This document shows, piece after piece, positions 33,298 to 41,847 of a stretch of 64,000 nucleotides of DNA. Position 1 is the first letter of the stretch. Every line of letters starts with the position of its first letter. Origin of the DNA: Anaerofilum sp. An201. Its GTDB lineage: Bacteria; Bacillota; Clostridia; Oscillospirales; Ruminococcaceae. The stretch lies in the NCBI RefSeq assembly GCF_002160015.1, contig NZ_NFJT01000010.1, positions 36,503-100,502 of the forward strand, in the 5' to 3' direction. The translations under genes and the position numbers were made by a program. The notes beneath the pieces are model-generated. The model saw only the letters and a list, made by a program, of their open reading frames with translations, was not told the DNA's origin and did no database searches.

Positions 33298-34107
33298 TCA
33301 TTCCGCCGTCCACGCGGCTTTCACCTTGTCGGCGTAGCCGGGAACGAAAAAGCGGTCGATGGCCAGCGCCAGGCTGCGGTCCCACACGCTCCACTCGTGC
33401 AGGCCGTCCCACGCGCGGAACTCAAAGTCCAGCGGCAGGTCTGCCATGTGCTCGGCCAGCGCGATGTTCTGGTTGTAGACGTAGTACGGCTCGATGTCCT
33501 GCTTGCCGCTGGTGCACAGGATGCGCGGGCGCAGAGCTTCCGGCAGCGCGGCCGCCCTTTCGGCCAGGCGGAAGATGTCGCGGTTTTCCGGCAGCGACAG
33601 CGACAGCCCGAACACCGGGCTGAACACCTGCTGCACCATCGGGTTGTGCTTCACCTGCAGCATCATGCCAAGGTGCACCACGCCGGAAAAACTGGCGCAG
33701 GCAAAATATCGTTCCGGCTTCGACAGGCCCAGCAGCAGCGCGCCGTAGCCCCCCATCGACAGCCCGCACACCGCGTTCTTCTCCCGCTCTGCGGGCAGGT
33801 TCACCATCCTGCGCAGCAGCATCGGCAGCTCCTCGGTGAGCCAGGTGTAGTAGGCGGGGCCGGCGGCCATGTCGTTGTAGAACGAGTTGGCCGCGTCGGG
33901 GATAATGAGCGCCAGCGAATTTTCACCGGCATACCGCAGCGCCGCCGATTTGTTCACCCAGTCGTCGCCGTCGTTGGTGAAGCCGTGCAGCAGGGTGATC
34001 ACGCCCCGGATGGGGGGATTGTTTTCCAGGTCGCAGGGCAGAAACAGCCGCACGGTGGTGGGGGAGGCCAGCGTCTGGCTCTGCAGTTTCATCGTAAAAA
34101 ATGCCAT
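33298..34107 (-). CDS. Alpha/beta-hydrolase esterase, tributyrin-esterase / FrmB-like
   Basis: A 269-residue cytoplasmic hydrolase, MAFFTMKLQSQTLASPTTV. The nucleophile elbow GLSMGG places Ser117; the oxyanion region LLHGFTNDGDDWVN and the C-terminal DGLHEWSVWDRSLALAI with the catalytic His complete the triad of the esterase-D/EstA group. Bacterial members hydrolyse short-chain esters. It is in an operon between glyA and rarA, which gives no clue to the substrate. No signal peptide. Confidence 0.85.
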   Translation of the reverse strand: MAFFTMKLQSQTLASPTTVRLFLPCDLENNPPIRGVITLLHGFTNDGDDWVNKSAALRYAGENSLALIIPDAANSFYNDMAAGPAYYTWLTEELPMLLRRMVNLPAEREKNAVCGLSMGGYGALLLGLSKPERYFACASFSGVVHLGMMLQVKHNPMVQQVFSPVFGLSLSLPENRDIFRLAERAAALPEALRPRILCTSGKQDIEPYYVYNQNIALAEHMADLPLDFEFRAWDGLHEWSVWDRSLALAIDRFFVPGYADKVKAAWTAE

Positions 34108-34129
34108 TGCAAAATGCTCCTTTGGCGTG

Positions 34130-35383
34130 TCATTCGTACAGGGGGAACTGCTGGGTCATGGTGCGCACCCGGCTGGCCACCGAGTCCTTCTTCTCGTCGA
34201 AGCGGAAGATGCAGTCGGCGATGCAGGAGGCGATCTGGTCCATCTGGGCCGGCCCGAAACCGCGGGTGGTGACGGCCGGGGTGCCGATGCGCACGCCGCT
34301 GGTGACGAACGGGCTGCGCTTTTCGCCCGGCACGGTGTTCTTGTTGGCGGTGATGTGCACGGCGTCGAGGTTCTGCTCCAGCTGCTTGCCGGTCAGCTCC
34401 AGGCCGGACAGGTCGATCAGCATCAGGTGGTTGTCGGTGCCGCCGCTCACCAGCTCCACGCCGCGGTCGGTGAGGCCCTTGGCCAGCGCCTGTGCATTTT
34501 CCACGATCCTGCGCGCATACTGTGCAAAATCCGGGCGCAGCGCCTCCCCGAAGCACACCGCTTTCGCTGCGATGATGTGCTCCAGCGGGCCGCCCTGGGT
34601 GCCGGGGAAGATGGCCTTGTCGATCTTTTTGGCCAGCTCCTCGCTGTTGGTTAAGATCAGGCCGCCGCGCGGGCCGCGCAGGGTCTTGTGGGTGGTGGTG
34701 GTCACCACATCGGCATAGGGCACCGGGTTCTGGTGCACGCCGCCCGCCACCAGGCCCGCGATGTGGGCCATGTCCACCATCAGCATCGCGCCGCAGTCGC
34801 GGGCGATGCCGGCCAGGCGCTCGAAGTCGATGGCGCGGCAGTAGGCCGAAGCGCCCGCCACGATCAGCTTGGGCTTGTGCTCGGCGGCCAGGCGCTCCAC
34901 CTGATCGTAGTCCAGCCAGCCGTTTTCGTCCACGCCGTAGGGCACGAAATGGAAGTATTTGCCGCTCATGTTCACCGGGCTGCCGTGGGTGAGGTGGCCG
35001 CCCTGCGACAGATCCATGCCCAGCACGGTGTCACCCGGCTGCAGCAGTGCAAAGTAGACCGCAAGGTTCGCCTGTGCGCCGGAATGGGGCTGCACGTTGG
35101 CGAAGTTCGCGCCGAACAGCTCGCAGGCGCGGCGGATGGCCAGGCGCTCCACCACGTCCACATACTGGCAGCCGCCGTAGTAGCGGTGGCCGGGATACCC
35201 TTCGGCGTATTTGTTGGTGAGCACGCTGCCCATCGCGGCCATCACCGCGGGGCTGACGATGTTCTCGCTGGCGATCAGCTCGATGTTGTCGCGCTGGCGC
35301 TGCAGCTCGGCCTGCATGGCGGCGGCCAGCTCCTCGTCCTGCCCGGCCACAAAGCCGATGGTGTCCATCATATCCCTGAACAT
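34130..35383 (-). CDS. glyA: Serine hydroxymethyltransferase
   Basis: A 417-residue PLP enzyme interconverting serine and glycine with 5,10-methylene-THF. Seen: [52 protein letters not shown] and the PLP-lysine motif [15 protein letters not shown]. The ATG at 35383 has GGAG 8 bases upstream; the longer frame to 35437 lacks a binding site. It heads the operon glyA-esterase-rarA-sseB and complements fhs and pflBA in C1 metabolism. Confidence 0.97.
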   Translation of the reverse strand: MFRDMMDTIGFVAGQDEELAAAMQAELQRQRDNIELIASENIVSPAVMAAMGSVLTNKYAEGYPGHRYYGGCQYVDVVERLAIRRACELFGANFANVQPHSGAQANLAVYFALLQPGDTVLGMDLSQGGHLTHGSPVNMSGKYFHFVPYGVDENGWLDYDQVERLAAEHKPKLIVAGASAYCRAIDFERLAGIARDCGAMLMVDMAHIAGLVAGGVHQNPVPYADVVTTTTHKTLRGPRGGLILTNSEELAKKIDKAIFPGTQGGPLEHIIAAKAVCFGEALRPDFAQYARRIVENAQALAKGLTDRGVELVSGGTDNHLMLIDLSGLELTGKQLEQNLDAVHITANKNTVPGEKRSPFVTSGVRIGTPAVTTRGFGPAQMDQIASCIADCIFRFDEKKDSVASRVRTMTQQFPLYE

Positions 35384-35442
35384 AATTCCCACTCCTTTTC
35401 TTTCGGCCCGCAAGGCCGCTGTTTTTTCAAATGGCACTACCT

Positions 35443-35472
35443 ATTATACAGCGTTCCGGGCGGTTTGCGCAA
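35443..35472 (-). promoter_or_regulatory. Promoter of the glyA operon
   Basis: On the minus strand TTGCGC and TATAAT are separated by 18 bases, about 60 bases before the glyA start. Confidence 0.6.
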
Positions 35473-35523
35473 GGCGCGGCCGGGGCGCAGGACTGGTTTT
35501 TGCACAAAAAGCGGGCAAAAGCC

Positions 35524-35552
35524 TTTACCTTTCAAATGATACATGGTATCAT
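35524..35552 (+). promoter_or_regulatory. Promoter of nth with an overlapping 17-bp dyad
   Basis: TTTACC and TATCAT are separated by 17 bases. The palindrome ATGATACATGGTATCAT (35536-35552) covers the -10, so a dimeric repressor could block it. Start of nth is 35 bases downstream. Confidence 0.5.
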
Positions 35553-35586
35553 ATTCAAAAAGGACCATCGAAAGGCGGGAGAGAGG

Positions 35587-36216
35587 ATGACAAAAAAGCA
35601 GCGGGCGCTGGCCATCATCCAGCGGCTGAAAGAGGTGTATCCGCTGGCGGAATGCACGCTGGACTACACCAGGGCCTGGCAGCTGCTGGTGGGGGTGCGC
35701 CTGGCGGCGCAGTGCACCGACGCGCGGGTGAACGTGGTGACCGAGGAGCTGTTCGCCAAATATCCCAGCGTGGCGGCGCTGGCCGCGGCGACGCCGGAGG
35801 AGATCGAGGCGGTGGTGAAGCCCTGCGGCCTGGGCCGCAGCAAGGCGCGGGACATCAGCGCCTGCATGCGCATCCTGCATGAGCAGTACGACGACCAGGT
35901 GCCGGACGATTTCGACCGGCTGCTGGCACTGCCGGGGGTGGGGCGCAAGAGCGCCAACCTCATCATGGGGGACGTGTTCGGCAAGCCGGCCATCGTCACC
36001 GACACCCACTGCATCCGGCTGGTGAACCGGATGGGTCTGGTGGACGGCATCAAGGATCCCCGCCGGGTGGAGATGGCGCTGTGGAAGATCATCCCGCCCG
36101 AGGAGGGCAGCGACTTCTGCCACCGGCTGGTGATGCATGGCCGGGCGGTGTGCGACGCGCGCAAGCCGCAGTGCGAAAGCTGCCCGGTGGCCGACCTGTG
36201 CAAGCAGGTGCTGTGA
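35587..36216 (+). CDS. nth: Endonuclease III
   Basis: A 209-residue DNA glycosylase/AP lyase for oxidised pyrimidines. Seen: helix-hairpin-helix LPGVGRKSANLIMG with the catalytic Lys121, catalytic Asp139 in IVTDTHCIRL, and the C-terminal [4Fe-4S] cysteines C189-x6-C196-x2-C199-x5-C205. The ATG at 35587 follows GGGAGAGG. The frame extends upstream to 35431 without a binding site. It is transcribed alone; the TPP-riboswitch promoter begins at its stop codon. Confidence 0.96.
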   Translation: MTKKQRALAIIQRLKEVYPLAECTLDYTRAWQLLVGVRLAAQCTDARVNVVTEELFAKYPSVAALAAATPEEIEAVVKPCGLGRSKARDISACMRILHEQYDDQVPDDFDRLLALPGVGRKSANLIMGDVFGKPAIVTDTHCIRLVNRMGLVDGIKDPRRVEMALWKIIPPEEGSDFCHRLVMHGRAVCDARKPQCESCPVADLCKQVL

Positions 36217-36217
36217 C

Positions 36218-36246
36218 TTGACAAATCCTGTCGCCGGGCCTATAAT
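36218..36246 (+). promoter_or_regulatory. Consensus promoter of the thiT riboswitch transcript
   Basis: A perfect TTGACA and TATAAT pair, separated by 17 bases, starting next to the nth stop. Confidence 0.85.
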
Positions 36247-36263
36247 AGCGGATGGACATAAAA

Positions 36264-36360
36264 ACAGGGGCGCTGGGGGACATCCCCGGCTGAGATCAGG
36301 GCAAATCGCAGCTCTGGGTCACCTTGAACCTGATCCGGGTAATGCCGGCGTAGGAAGTTT
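36264..36360 (+). ncRNA. TPP riboswitch (THI element)
   Basis: The conserved GGCTGAGAT, ACCTTGAACCTGATCCGGGTAATGCCGGCGTAGGAAG segments are present in order and separated as in THI elements; the longest unbroken piece matched is CCTGATCCGGGTAATGCCGG. It lies between a consensus promoter and a terminator, so TPP should turn thiT off by premature termination. Confidence 0.96.
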
Positions 36361-36384
36361 GAGGATACAAACGCACGATCCGTG

Positions 36385-36422
36385 CGCCCGTGTTTTGTTT
36401 TGGCAAAATGCGGGCGTTTTTT
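36385..36422 (+). terminator. Riboswitch terminator before thiT
   Basis: CGCCCGTGTTTTG and CAAAATGCGGGCG pair around TTTTGG, followed by TTTTTT. Confidence 0.88.
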
Positions 36423-36470
36423 CTGCGCGTTTTTATGGCCGAAATCCAGGACAAAGAGAGGAATCCAACC

Positions 36471-37052
36471 ATGACAGCCCGATATTCCCGCACCCGCAAG
36501 CTGGTGGAAGGCGCTCTGATGATCGCGATGTCCACCGTGCTGAGCATGATCCCGCTTTTCAAAATGCCCTACGGCGGCAGCGTCACCCTGCTGAGCATGC
36601 TGCCGCTGATCCTGATGAGCTGCCGCCACGGCGCCAAATGGGGCCTGTTCACCGCCTTCGTGCACGGCGTGCTGCAGCTGCTGCTGGGGCTGGAGAACCT
36701 GACCTACTGCGCCACCATCTGGAGCCAGATCGGCTGCATCCTGCTGGACTACCTGCTGGCCTTCACCGCGCTGGGCCTCGCCAGCACCTTTGCCAGGCCC
36801 TTCCGGAGCCGGGTGCTGGGGCTGGCCGTGGGCGCCTTTGGGGTGTGCTTTCTGCGCTTTGTGTGCAGCTTCCTGTCCGGCTGGCTGCTGTGGGGCAGCT
36901 ACAAGGACTCCTACGCCTGGGCAGAGGATCTGCCGGTGTGGCTGTACAGCCTGATCTACAACGGCAGCTACATGCTCCCGGAGGCCCTCCTCACCGTTCT
37001 GGGCGCGGTGCTGCTCTACAAGGCGATGCCCAAACAGTTCCAGGCACAGTGA
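36471..37052 (+). CDS. thiT: Energy-coupled thiamine transporter, S component ThiT
   Basis: A 193-residue membrane protein with six predicted helices, the substrate-binding subunit of an ECF-type importer. Seen: the N-terminal TRKLVEGALMIAMSTVLSMI helix, GGSVTLLSMLPLILMSCRHG, the conserved-type region GLFTAFVHGVLQLL and the C-terminal YNGSYMLPEALLT. The TPP riboswitch supports thiamine as substrate. The ATG at 36471 has AGAGAGG upstream. The shared EcfAA'T module is not in view. Confidence 0.93.
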   Translation: MTARYSRTRKLVEGALMIAMSTVLSMIPLFKMPYGGSVTLLSMLPLILMSCRHGAKWGLFTAFVHGVLQLLLGLENLTYCATIWSQIGCILLDYLLAFTALGLASTFARPFRSRVLGLAVGAFGVCFLRFVCSFLSGWLLWGSYKDSYAWAEDLPVWLYSLIYNGSYMLPEALLTVLGAVLLYKAMPKQFQAQ

Positions 37053-37066
37053 TCCTGCGCCGCACG

Positions 37067-37102
37067 GCCGGGCCTTCCCGCACGGGAACGGCCCGGCTTT
37101 TC
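37067..37102 (+). terminator. Terminator after thiT
   Basis: GCCGGGCC and GGCCCGGC form a stem with an inner TTCCCG/CGGGAA, followed by TTTTCT. Confidence 0.8.
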
Positions 37103-37111
37103 TCTGCGCAT

Positions 37112-37140
37112 TTGCCAAACCGGCGCGGCCGTGCTACAAT
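37112..37140 (+). promoter_or_regulatory. Promoter of the cardiolipin synthase gene
   Basis: TTGCCA and TACAAT are separated by 17 bases, 37 bases before the ATG. Confidence 0.6.
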
Positions 37141-37177
37141 GGCTGTATATCGCTGGACGCTGCGCAGGGAGGGAGCT

Positions 37178-38740
37178 ATGGAAAAACACTTGCATAAAAA
37201 CCCAAAAGGATTTTTGTCGTATCTGTACAACCGCACGGTGATCGTGGGCCTGGCCATTCTGGTGCAGGCGGCGGTGCTGGTGGTGGTGCTGGCAAGATTT
37301 GCCGAATTTTTCCCCTTTTTCTACGCGCTGAACATACTGATCAGCATGGCGGCGGTGCTGTGGCTGGTGAACAACAAGTCCAACCCTGGCTATAAGATCA
37401 TCTGGATCATCGTCATCATGGCGATGCCGGTGTTCGGCGGGGTGTTCTATCTGATGTTCAGCGGCAAGCATCTGTCGCGGCACGAAAAGCGCAAGCTGCT
37501 GGCCATCTCGCGCAAGATCGAGCAGTACAACACGGCCGTCTGCCAGGAACCGGTGCGCCAGCTGCTGCACCAGGAAAACCCCGTCGCCGCCCGCCAGAGC
37601 GACTACATCGCGCGCGCGGCCAACTGCCCGGTGTACCAGAACACCTTCACCGAGTATTTCCCCATCGGCGAGGCCAAATTCGCCCGGATGCTGGAGGAGC
37701 TGGAGAAGGCGGAGCACTTCATTTTCATGGAGTATTTCATCATCGAAGAGGGCAAAATGTGGAACACCATCTTCGAGGTGCTCAAGCGCAAGGCGGCCCA
37801 GGGGCTGGACGTGCGCCTGCTGTACGACGACGTGGGCAGCCTGATGACCCTGCCCTACCGGTACTACCGCACGGTGGAAGAGGCAGGCATCCAGTGCTGC
37901 GCCTTCAATCCGTTCGTGCCGCTGCTGAACGCCCGCATGAACAACCGCGACCACCGCAAGATCTGCGTGATCGACGGATGGGTCGGTTTTACAGGCGGTA
38001 TAAATCTGGCAGATGAATACATCAATGTATACCCGAAGCACGGCCACTGGAAGGACACCGGCATCCTGCTGAAGGGCGACGCGGTGTGGAGCCTGACGGT
38101 GATGTTTTTGTCGATGTGGGACTATGTGCGCGGGGTGGAGGAGGATTTCAGCCAGTTCAGCCCGGCGCGGTACCAGCCGGCGCTCATCCTGCCGCAGGGG
38201 TATGTCCAGCCCTACAACGACAGCCCGCAGGACGACGAGCTGGTGGGCGAGAACGTATATCTGGGCATGATCTACAGCGCCACCCGGTATGTCTACATCT
38301 GCACCCCCTACCTGATCGTGGACAACGAGATGGTGACGGCGCTGATGACGGCGGCCAAATCGGGGGTGGACGTGCGCATCATCACGCCCCACATCGCGGA
38401 CAAGTGGTTTGTGCACGCGGTGACGCGGGCGTATTACCCGGTGCTGCTGGAGGCGGGCGTGAAGATCTACGAATACACGCCCGGCTTCATCCACGCCAAG
38501 AGCTTCGTGGTGGACGACGAGACCGCCACGGTGGGCACCATCAACCTGGACTACCGCAGCCTGTACCTGCACTTCGAATGCGGCGTGTGGCTGCACGAGG
38601 CCCCCTGCATCCAGGACATGAAGCAGGACTATCTGGACACGCTGGAAAAATGCGAGCAGATCACGATGCAGAACTACGACCAGTCGCCGCTGCGCCGTCT
38701 GGGCCGCAGCATCCTGCGCCTGCTGGCGCCGCTGATGTAA
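37178..38740 (+). CDS. cls: Cardiolipin synthase
   Basis: A 520-residue phospholipase-D-superfamily enzyme joining two phosphatidylglycerols. Two N-terminal helices (about 22-45 and 48-66) and a third near 77-92 anchor it. Two HKD motifs are intact: HRKICVID with His about 259 and HAKSFVVD with His about 439, each followed by the expected G-G/N pattern. The ATG at 37178 follows GGGAGGGAG. It is transcribed alone. The frame extends far upstream through thiT without being coding. Confidence 0.95.
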   Translation: MEKHLHKNPKGFLSYLYNRTVIVGLAILVQAAVLVVVLARFAEFFPFFYALNILISMAAVLWLVNNKSNPGYKIIWIIVIMAMPVFGGVFYLMFSGKHLSRHEKRKLLAISRKIEQYNTAVCQEPVRQLLHQENPVAARQSDYIARAANCPVYQNTFTEYFPIGEAKFARMLEELEKAEHFIFMEYFIIEEGKMWNTIFEVLKRKAAQGLDVRLLYDDVGSLMTLPYRYYRTVEEAGIQCCAFNPFVPLLNARMNNRDHRKICVIDGWVGFTGGINLADEYINVYPKHGHWKDTGILLKGDAVWSLTVMFLSMWDYVRGVEEDFSQFSPARYQPALILPQGYVQPYNDSPQDDELVGENVYLGMIYSATRYVYICTPYLIVDNEMVTALMTAAKSGVDVRIITPHIADKWFVHAVTRAYYPVLLEAGVKIYEYTPGFIHAKSFVVDDETATVGTINLDYRSLYLHFECGVWLHEAPCIQDMKQDYLDTLEKCEQITMQNYDQSPLRRLGRSILRLLAPLM

Positions 38741-38870
38741 AACGTGCAAAAAGAGCAGCCGGGCCTTCCCGTTGGCGCCGCACCGGCGGCTTGCTCCAAC
38801 GGCGGCTGATGAGGGGGAGTCCGGCGGAACGCACCCTCTCTCCCCAAGGCGCTGCGCGGGCGGGGCAGAC

Positions 38871-38988
38871 TCGACCTCATCCGCCCCGCAAAGCGGGGCA
38901 CCTTCCCCTACTGGGAAGGCTTGCCGTACCGTTGGCTTCCCCCTGGGGGGAAGCTGTCACGCAAAGCGTGACTGATGAGGGGAAAGCT
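38871..38988 (-). repeat. Composite hairpin repeat, copy C (inverted)
   Basis: Module 2 and then module 1, both reverse-complemented relative to copy A, so the element keeps its internal order but lies in the opposite orientation. The stems GCCCCG/CGGGGC, CCTTCCC/GGGAAGG, GGCTTCCCCC/GGGGGGAAGC and GTCACGC/GCGTGAC are all preserved. The flanking 38741-38870 has GC-rich DNA with a degenerate GATGAGGGGG motif and no gene. Confidence 0.75.
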
Positions 38989-39060
38989 TCCGGCACGCAC
39001 AAATCCCTGCCGGAGCGCTGCTCAGCAGCGCTATGCAGCGGGAAGGTCCCGTTCGCACCC

Positions 39061-39098
39061 AAAAAGGCCGGCCCTCTGCGCAGAGGGCCGGCCTTTTT
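39061..39098. terminator. Bidirectional terminator
   Basis: AAAAAGGCCGGCCCTCTGC pairs with its perfect complement immediately after it, giving a 19-bp palindrome with T-runs. It ends the M3-peptidase gene (-). Confidence 0.85.
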
Positions 39099-39115
39099 GT
39101 ACATTTGGAATCCCG

Positions 39116-40858
39116 TCAGGCAGCGGCGTCCAGCTGGTCCTCCAGCTCGCCGGCCAAAAAGTCGGCGCAGGCGGCAATGCGCCCCTGTTCAAAGGGGCTG
39201 GCGATGCCCGCGCTCTCCAGAAAATCTTCAAAGCTCTGGTTGCGGTCGGTGTGCAGCAGCTGCAGCCACGCCGCCAGACCGGCCCCCTCCTGCTCCTGCT
39301 CCATTCGGCCCAGCTCCAGCGCGGCGGTGGCGCTGGTGACATAGCTGATGGTGTAGAAGGGCGCGTCGAACAGGTGGGTCACCTCGAACCAGGTGGGGTC
39401 GGCCTGCCCGAAAATGCTGGGATAGCCGTAGTCGCTCAGCACGTCGGCATAGAGGAAGCACAGGTCCTCCGGGGTGGCATCGGCTTCCAGCTCGTAGGCG
39501 CGCAGCTGGAACTCCTCCAGCGCCGCCTGATACACCAGCACGCTCGTCAGGTCCACCAGCTGGCTGCGGCGCACCTCGGCCGGGTCGGCTCCCAGCGCCT
39601 CGGCCAGCGGGGCGCTCAGCACCTGCTCCAGCCCCTGCGAGAAGGTCTCGCACTTGTCCAGATCCTGCTGGTAGGCCTCGTTCCCAAACTGGGCATACTC
39701 GTCGCAGGCGTGGCCAAACTCGTGCAGCATGGTGTAGGCGTCGCTCAGGCCGCCGCTCCAGTAGGTGTAGACAAAGGGCGCGTCGTAGGCGGAAAGGGTG
39801 GTGGTGAACCCGATGCCGGACATCTTCTCGGCGCTGGGTGCAAAGCTGAACAGCTCGTTTTTCTGCATGAACTCCCAGCACTCGCCCAGCAGCGGATCGG
39901 CCCCGGACACCACGCCCGCCACCGCGGCCTCGCCGTCCTCCAGCTCCACCTCCAGCTCCACCGTGCCGTCATACATCACGGCGGCGTTCAGGTCCACCAG
40001 CTCGCGCTTGATCTCCTCGCACAGCTCCAGCGCGTCGTCGGGGGAGTAGTCCCGCCCGAACTGGTCGTACCGCCATTCGGCCGCGTTGTCGTAGCCGCAG
40101 GCGGCCGCCGCCTTTTTGTCCAGCGCGATCATCTCCAGATACAGCTCGCCGAACTCGCGGTAATTTCCCAGGTAATAGTCGGCCAGCGCCTGGACCACCT
40201 GCTCCGGGGTCAGCTCCTCGCTGACAAGCACGTCCTGCATCCGCCATTCCTCGCCGTTGATGGTCACCCGCAGGTTGGACAGCTTGTCGTTGTACTCGTT
40301 GTCCAGCTCGGTGCGCTTCTGCAGGTATTCCAGCGCGGCGGGATCGTTGGTCTTCACCTGCGTCTGCATCACTTCGGCCACATAAGGCCCGGCGTCTTTC
40401 AGGTATTCGTCGGCCAGATCGCTCTCCAGCACGGCGCGCAGATACTCCACCGCCGCGCTGCTCACCTCCTCGCTCTGGCTGCTGAACACCTCGTTGCGCT
40501 CCCGCGCCTGCTCATCGGAGGTGTTCAGGTAGGTGGCCAGCTGGGCCAGCGAGCTGCTGGTGTAGAATTGCTCGCTGTGGTCGTTCAGCGCTTCCTCCCA
40601 TTCCAGCAGCTGGTCCAGGCTCTCGGCGTCGTCCACCCGTTCGGCCAGCGCGCGCAGCTCCTCCGCCAGCGCGTCGCCGTCGGCCGGGCCGATCTCCATC
40701 CGGGAAAACGGAACCGTGCGCCGGGTGGCGGCGTCGGCCGGTTCGATCCGCCCGGGCCGGGCGCCGGCCTGCCCGCAGCCGCTCAGCAGCACCGACGCGG
40801 CCAGTGCCAGCTCAGCGGTAGCGCACAGCCGGCGTTTCAAATTCAAAAATGATCCCAT
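39116..40858 (-). CDS. M3-like metallopeptidase lipoprotein
   Basis: A 580-residue protein with a signal peptide and lipobox LLSGC (acylated Cys28), then an acidic helical body. The zinc motif HEFGH lies at about residues 379-383, with an ETFSQGLE segment about 28 residues later supplying the third-ligand Glu typical of the M3/oligoendopeptidase-F clan. The upstream helical part (DNAAEWRYDQFGRDYS) also fits that clan. M3 enzymes are usually cytosolic, so a surface lipoprotein form is uncommon. The start at 40858 (AAAGGGA upstream) overlaps the last 47 bases of the GDPD gene, so the two are coupled. It may trim peptides at the surface (inference). Confidence 0.85.
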   Translation of the reverse strand: MGSFLNLKRRLCATAELALAASVLLSGCGQAGARPGRIEPADAATRRTVPFSRMEIGPADGDALAEELRALAERVDDAESLDQLLEWEEALNDHSEQFYTSSSLAQLATYLNTSDEQARERNEVFSSQSEEVSSAAVEYLRAVLESDLADEYLKDAGPYVAEVMQTQVKTNDPAALEYLQKRTELDNEYNDKLSNLRVTINGEEWRMQDVLVSEELTPEQVVQALADYYLGNYREFGELYLEMIALDKKAAAACGYDNAAEWRYDQFGRDYSPDDALELCEEIKRELVDLNAAVMYDGTVELEVELEDGEAAVAGVVSGADPLLGECWEFMQKNELFSFAPSAEKMSGIGFTTTLSAYDAPFVYTYWSGGLSDAYTMLHEFGHACDEYAQFGNEAYQQDLDKCETFSQGLEQVLSAPLAEALGADPAEVRRSQLVDLTSVLVYQAALEEFQLRAYELEADATPEDLCFLYADVLSDYGYPSIFGQADPTWFEVTHLFDAPFYTISYVTSATAALELGRMEQEQEGAGLAAWLQLLHTDRNQSFEDFLESAGIASPFEQGRIAACADFLAGELEDQLDAAA

Positions 40859-41624
40859 CGTATTCCCTTTCCAGTGCGGGGCGGTGGTCGCTCGGGCGCA
40901 CCGTCCAGCGCACTTTCATCACGCCCATCCATTCGCACAGGCGTACCAGAAACGTCTTTTTCCCCGGCCCCCAGGCAAGAAACTGCGGCCGGCCGATACA
41001 GTTGCCCAGCAGATTGCCCAGCACAAAGCCGCACACCGACGAGCGCCCGGTGTAGCTGCGGGGCGCGTCGGCCAGCTGGCCGCGCAGCACGTCGGGCGCG
41101 TTCCTGCGGAACCAGGCCACGATGCGGGGGTCGAAGCTCTCGATGCACCACGGCCCCGGATAGCCGCGCAGCAGGTCCAGCGTTTTGCGGCACAGCTGGC
41201 GGTTGCGCGGGCCGCTCTTCAGCTCCACCACCAGCGGCATGGTCCCCGCCGCCTCCAGCACCTGCGCGAAGGTGGGGATGGTGTGGGCGGTGCCGCACAG
41301 GCGCATCTGCTGCAAGCGGGCCAGCGGGCAGCTGTCCACCCGGCCGGCAACTCCGCACACTCGCTCCAGCGTGTCGTCGTGGAACACCACCACCTCTCCG
41401 TCGCGGGAGAGCTGCACATCCAGCTCGGCGCCGTAGCCGGCCGCGGCCGCCGCCCGGAAGGCGGGCAGGCTGTTTTCCGGCACCGTCTTGTCGCGGCTGT
41501 GCAGGCCGCGGTGTGCGATGTTCAGCCCTTCAAAGGGGGCGCGCTGCTGCTCTGTGCTGCGGCCGGGCGCCACCAGCCACACCGCCAGCGGCGGCAGCGC
41601 CGCCAGAAGCCAGGATGCTTTCAT
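40812..41624 (-). CDS. Glycerophosphodiester phosphodiesterase
   Basis: A 270-residue GDPD-domain enzyme with an N-terminal hydrophobic segment (MKASWLLAALPPLAVWLVAPG), so it is probably membrane-anchored or secreted. Seen: AHRGLHSRDKTVPENSLPAF, GAELDVQLSRDGEVVVFHDDTLERVCG (metal ligands Glu/Asp and the catalytic His in HDD) and LVVELKSG. It breaks glycerophosphodiesters into glycerol-3-phosphate and an alcohol, or acts on lipoteichoic-acid-like polymers. Its promoter is at 41661-41690. The M3 lipoprotein gene starts inside its 3' end. Confidence 0.92.
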   Translation of the reverse strand: MKASWLLAALPPLAVWLVAPGRSTEQQRAPFEGLNIAHRGLHSRDKTVPENSLPAFRAAAAAGYGAELDVQLSRDGEVVVFHDDTLERVCGVAGRVDSCPLARLQQMRLCGTAHTIPTFAQVLEAAGTMPLVVELKSGPRNRQLCRKTLDLLRGYPGPWCIESFDPRIVAWFRRNAPDVLRGQLADAPRSYTGRSSVCGFVLGNLLGNCIGRPQFLAWGPGKKTFLVRLCEWMGVMKVRWTVRPSDHRPALEREYDGIIFEFETPAVRYR

Positions 41625-41660
41625 ACCGATCTCCTCTTTTCTTGCGGGATTGATACTTCG

Positions 41661-41690
41661 ATTGTATCCCCCTTTTCCGCCAAAAGTCAA
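41661..41690 (-). promoter_or_regulatory. Promoter of the GDPD-M3 operon
   Basis: On the minus strand TTGACT and TACAAT are separated by 18 bases, about 35 bases before the GDPD start. Confidence 0.65.
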
Positions 41691-41741
41691 CAGCATTCCC
41701 CCCGGGATTAAAAAAATCTTTTCAATCCTTTCACATTTCCA

Positions 41742-41763
41742 CCATATTTAGCCGATAATATGG
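41742..41763. promoter_or_regulatory. Dyad between the GDPD and response-regulator genes
   Basis: CCATATT and AATATGG are inverted around an 8-base spacer, about 85 bases before the response-regulator ATG. It could be an autoregulatory site; no clear promoter for that gene was found next to it. Confidence 0.35.
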
Positions 41764-41847
41764 TATCATAAAGAGAAAAAACGCGGCTGTGTCCGCTTCG
41801 ATTTCACAAATCCCGGCCTTGCATCGGCCGTTTGGGGAGGATTTTGT

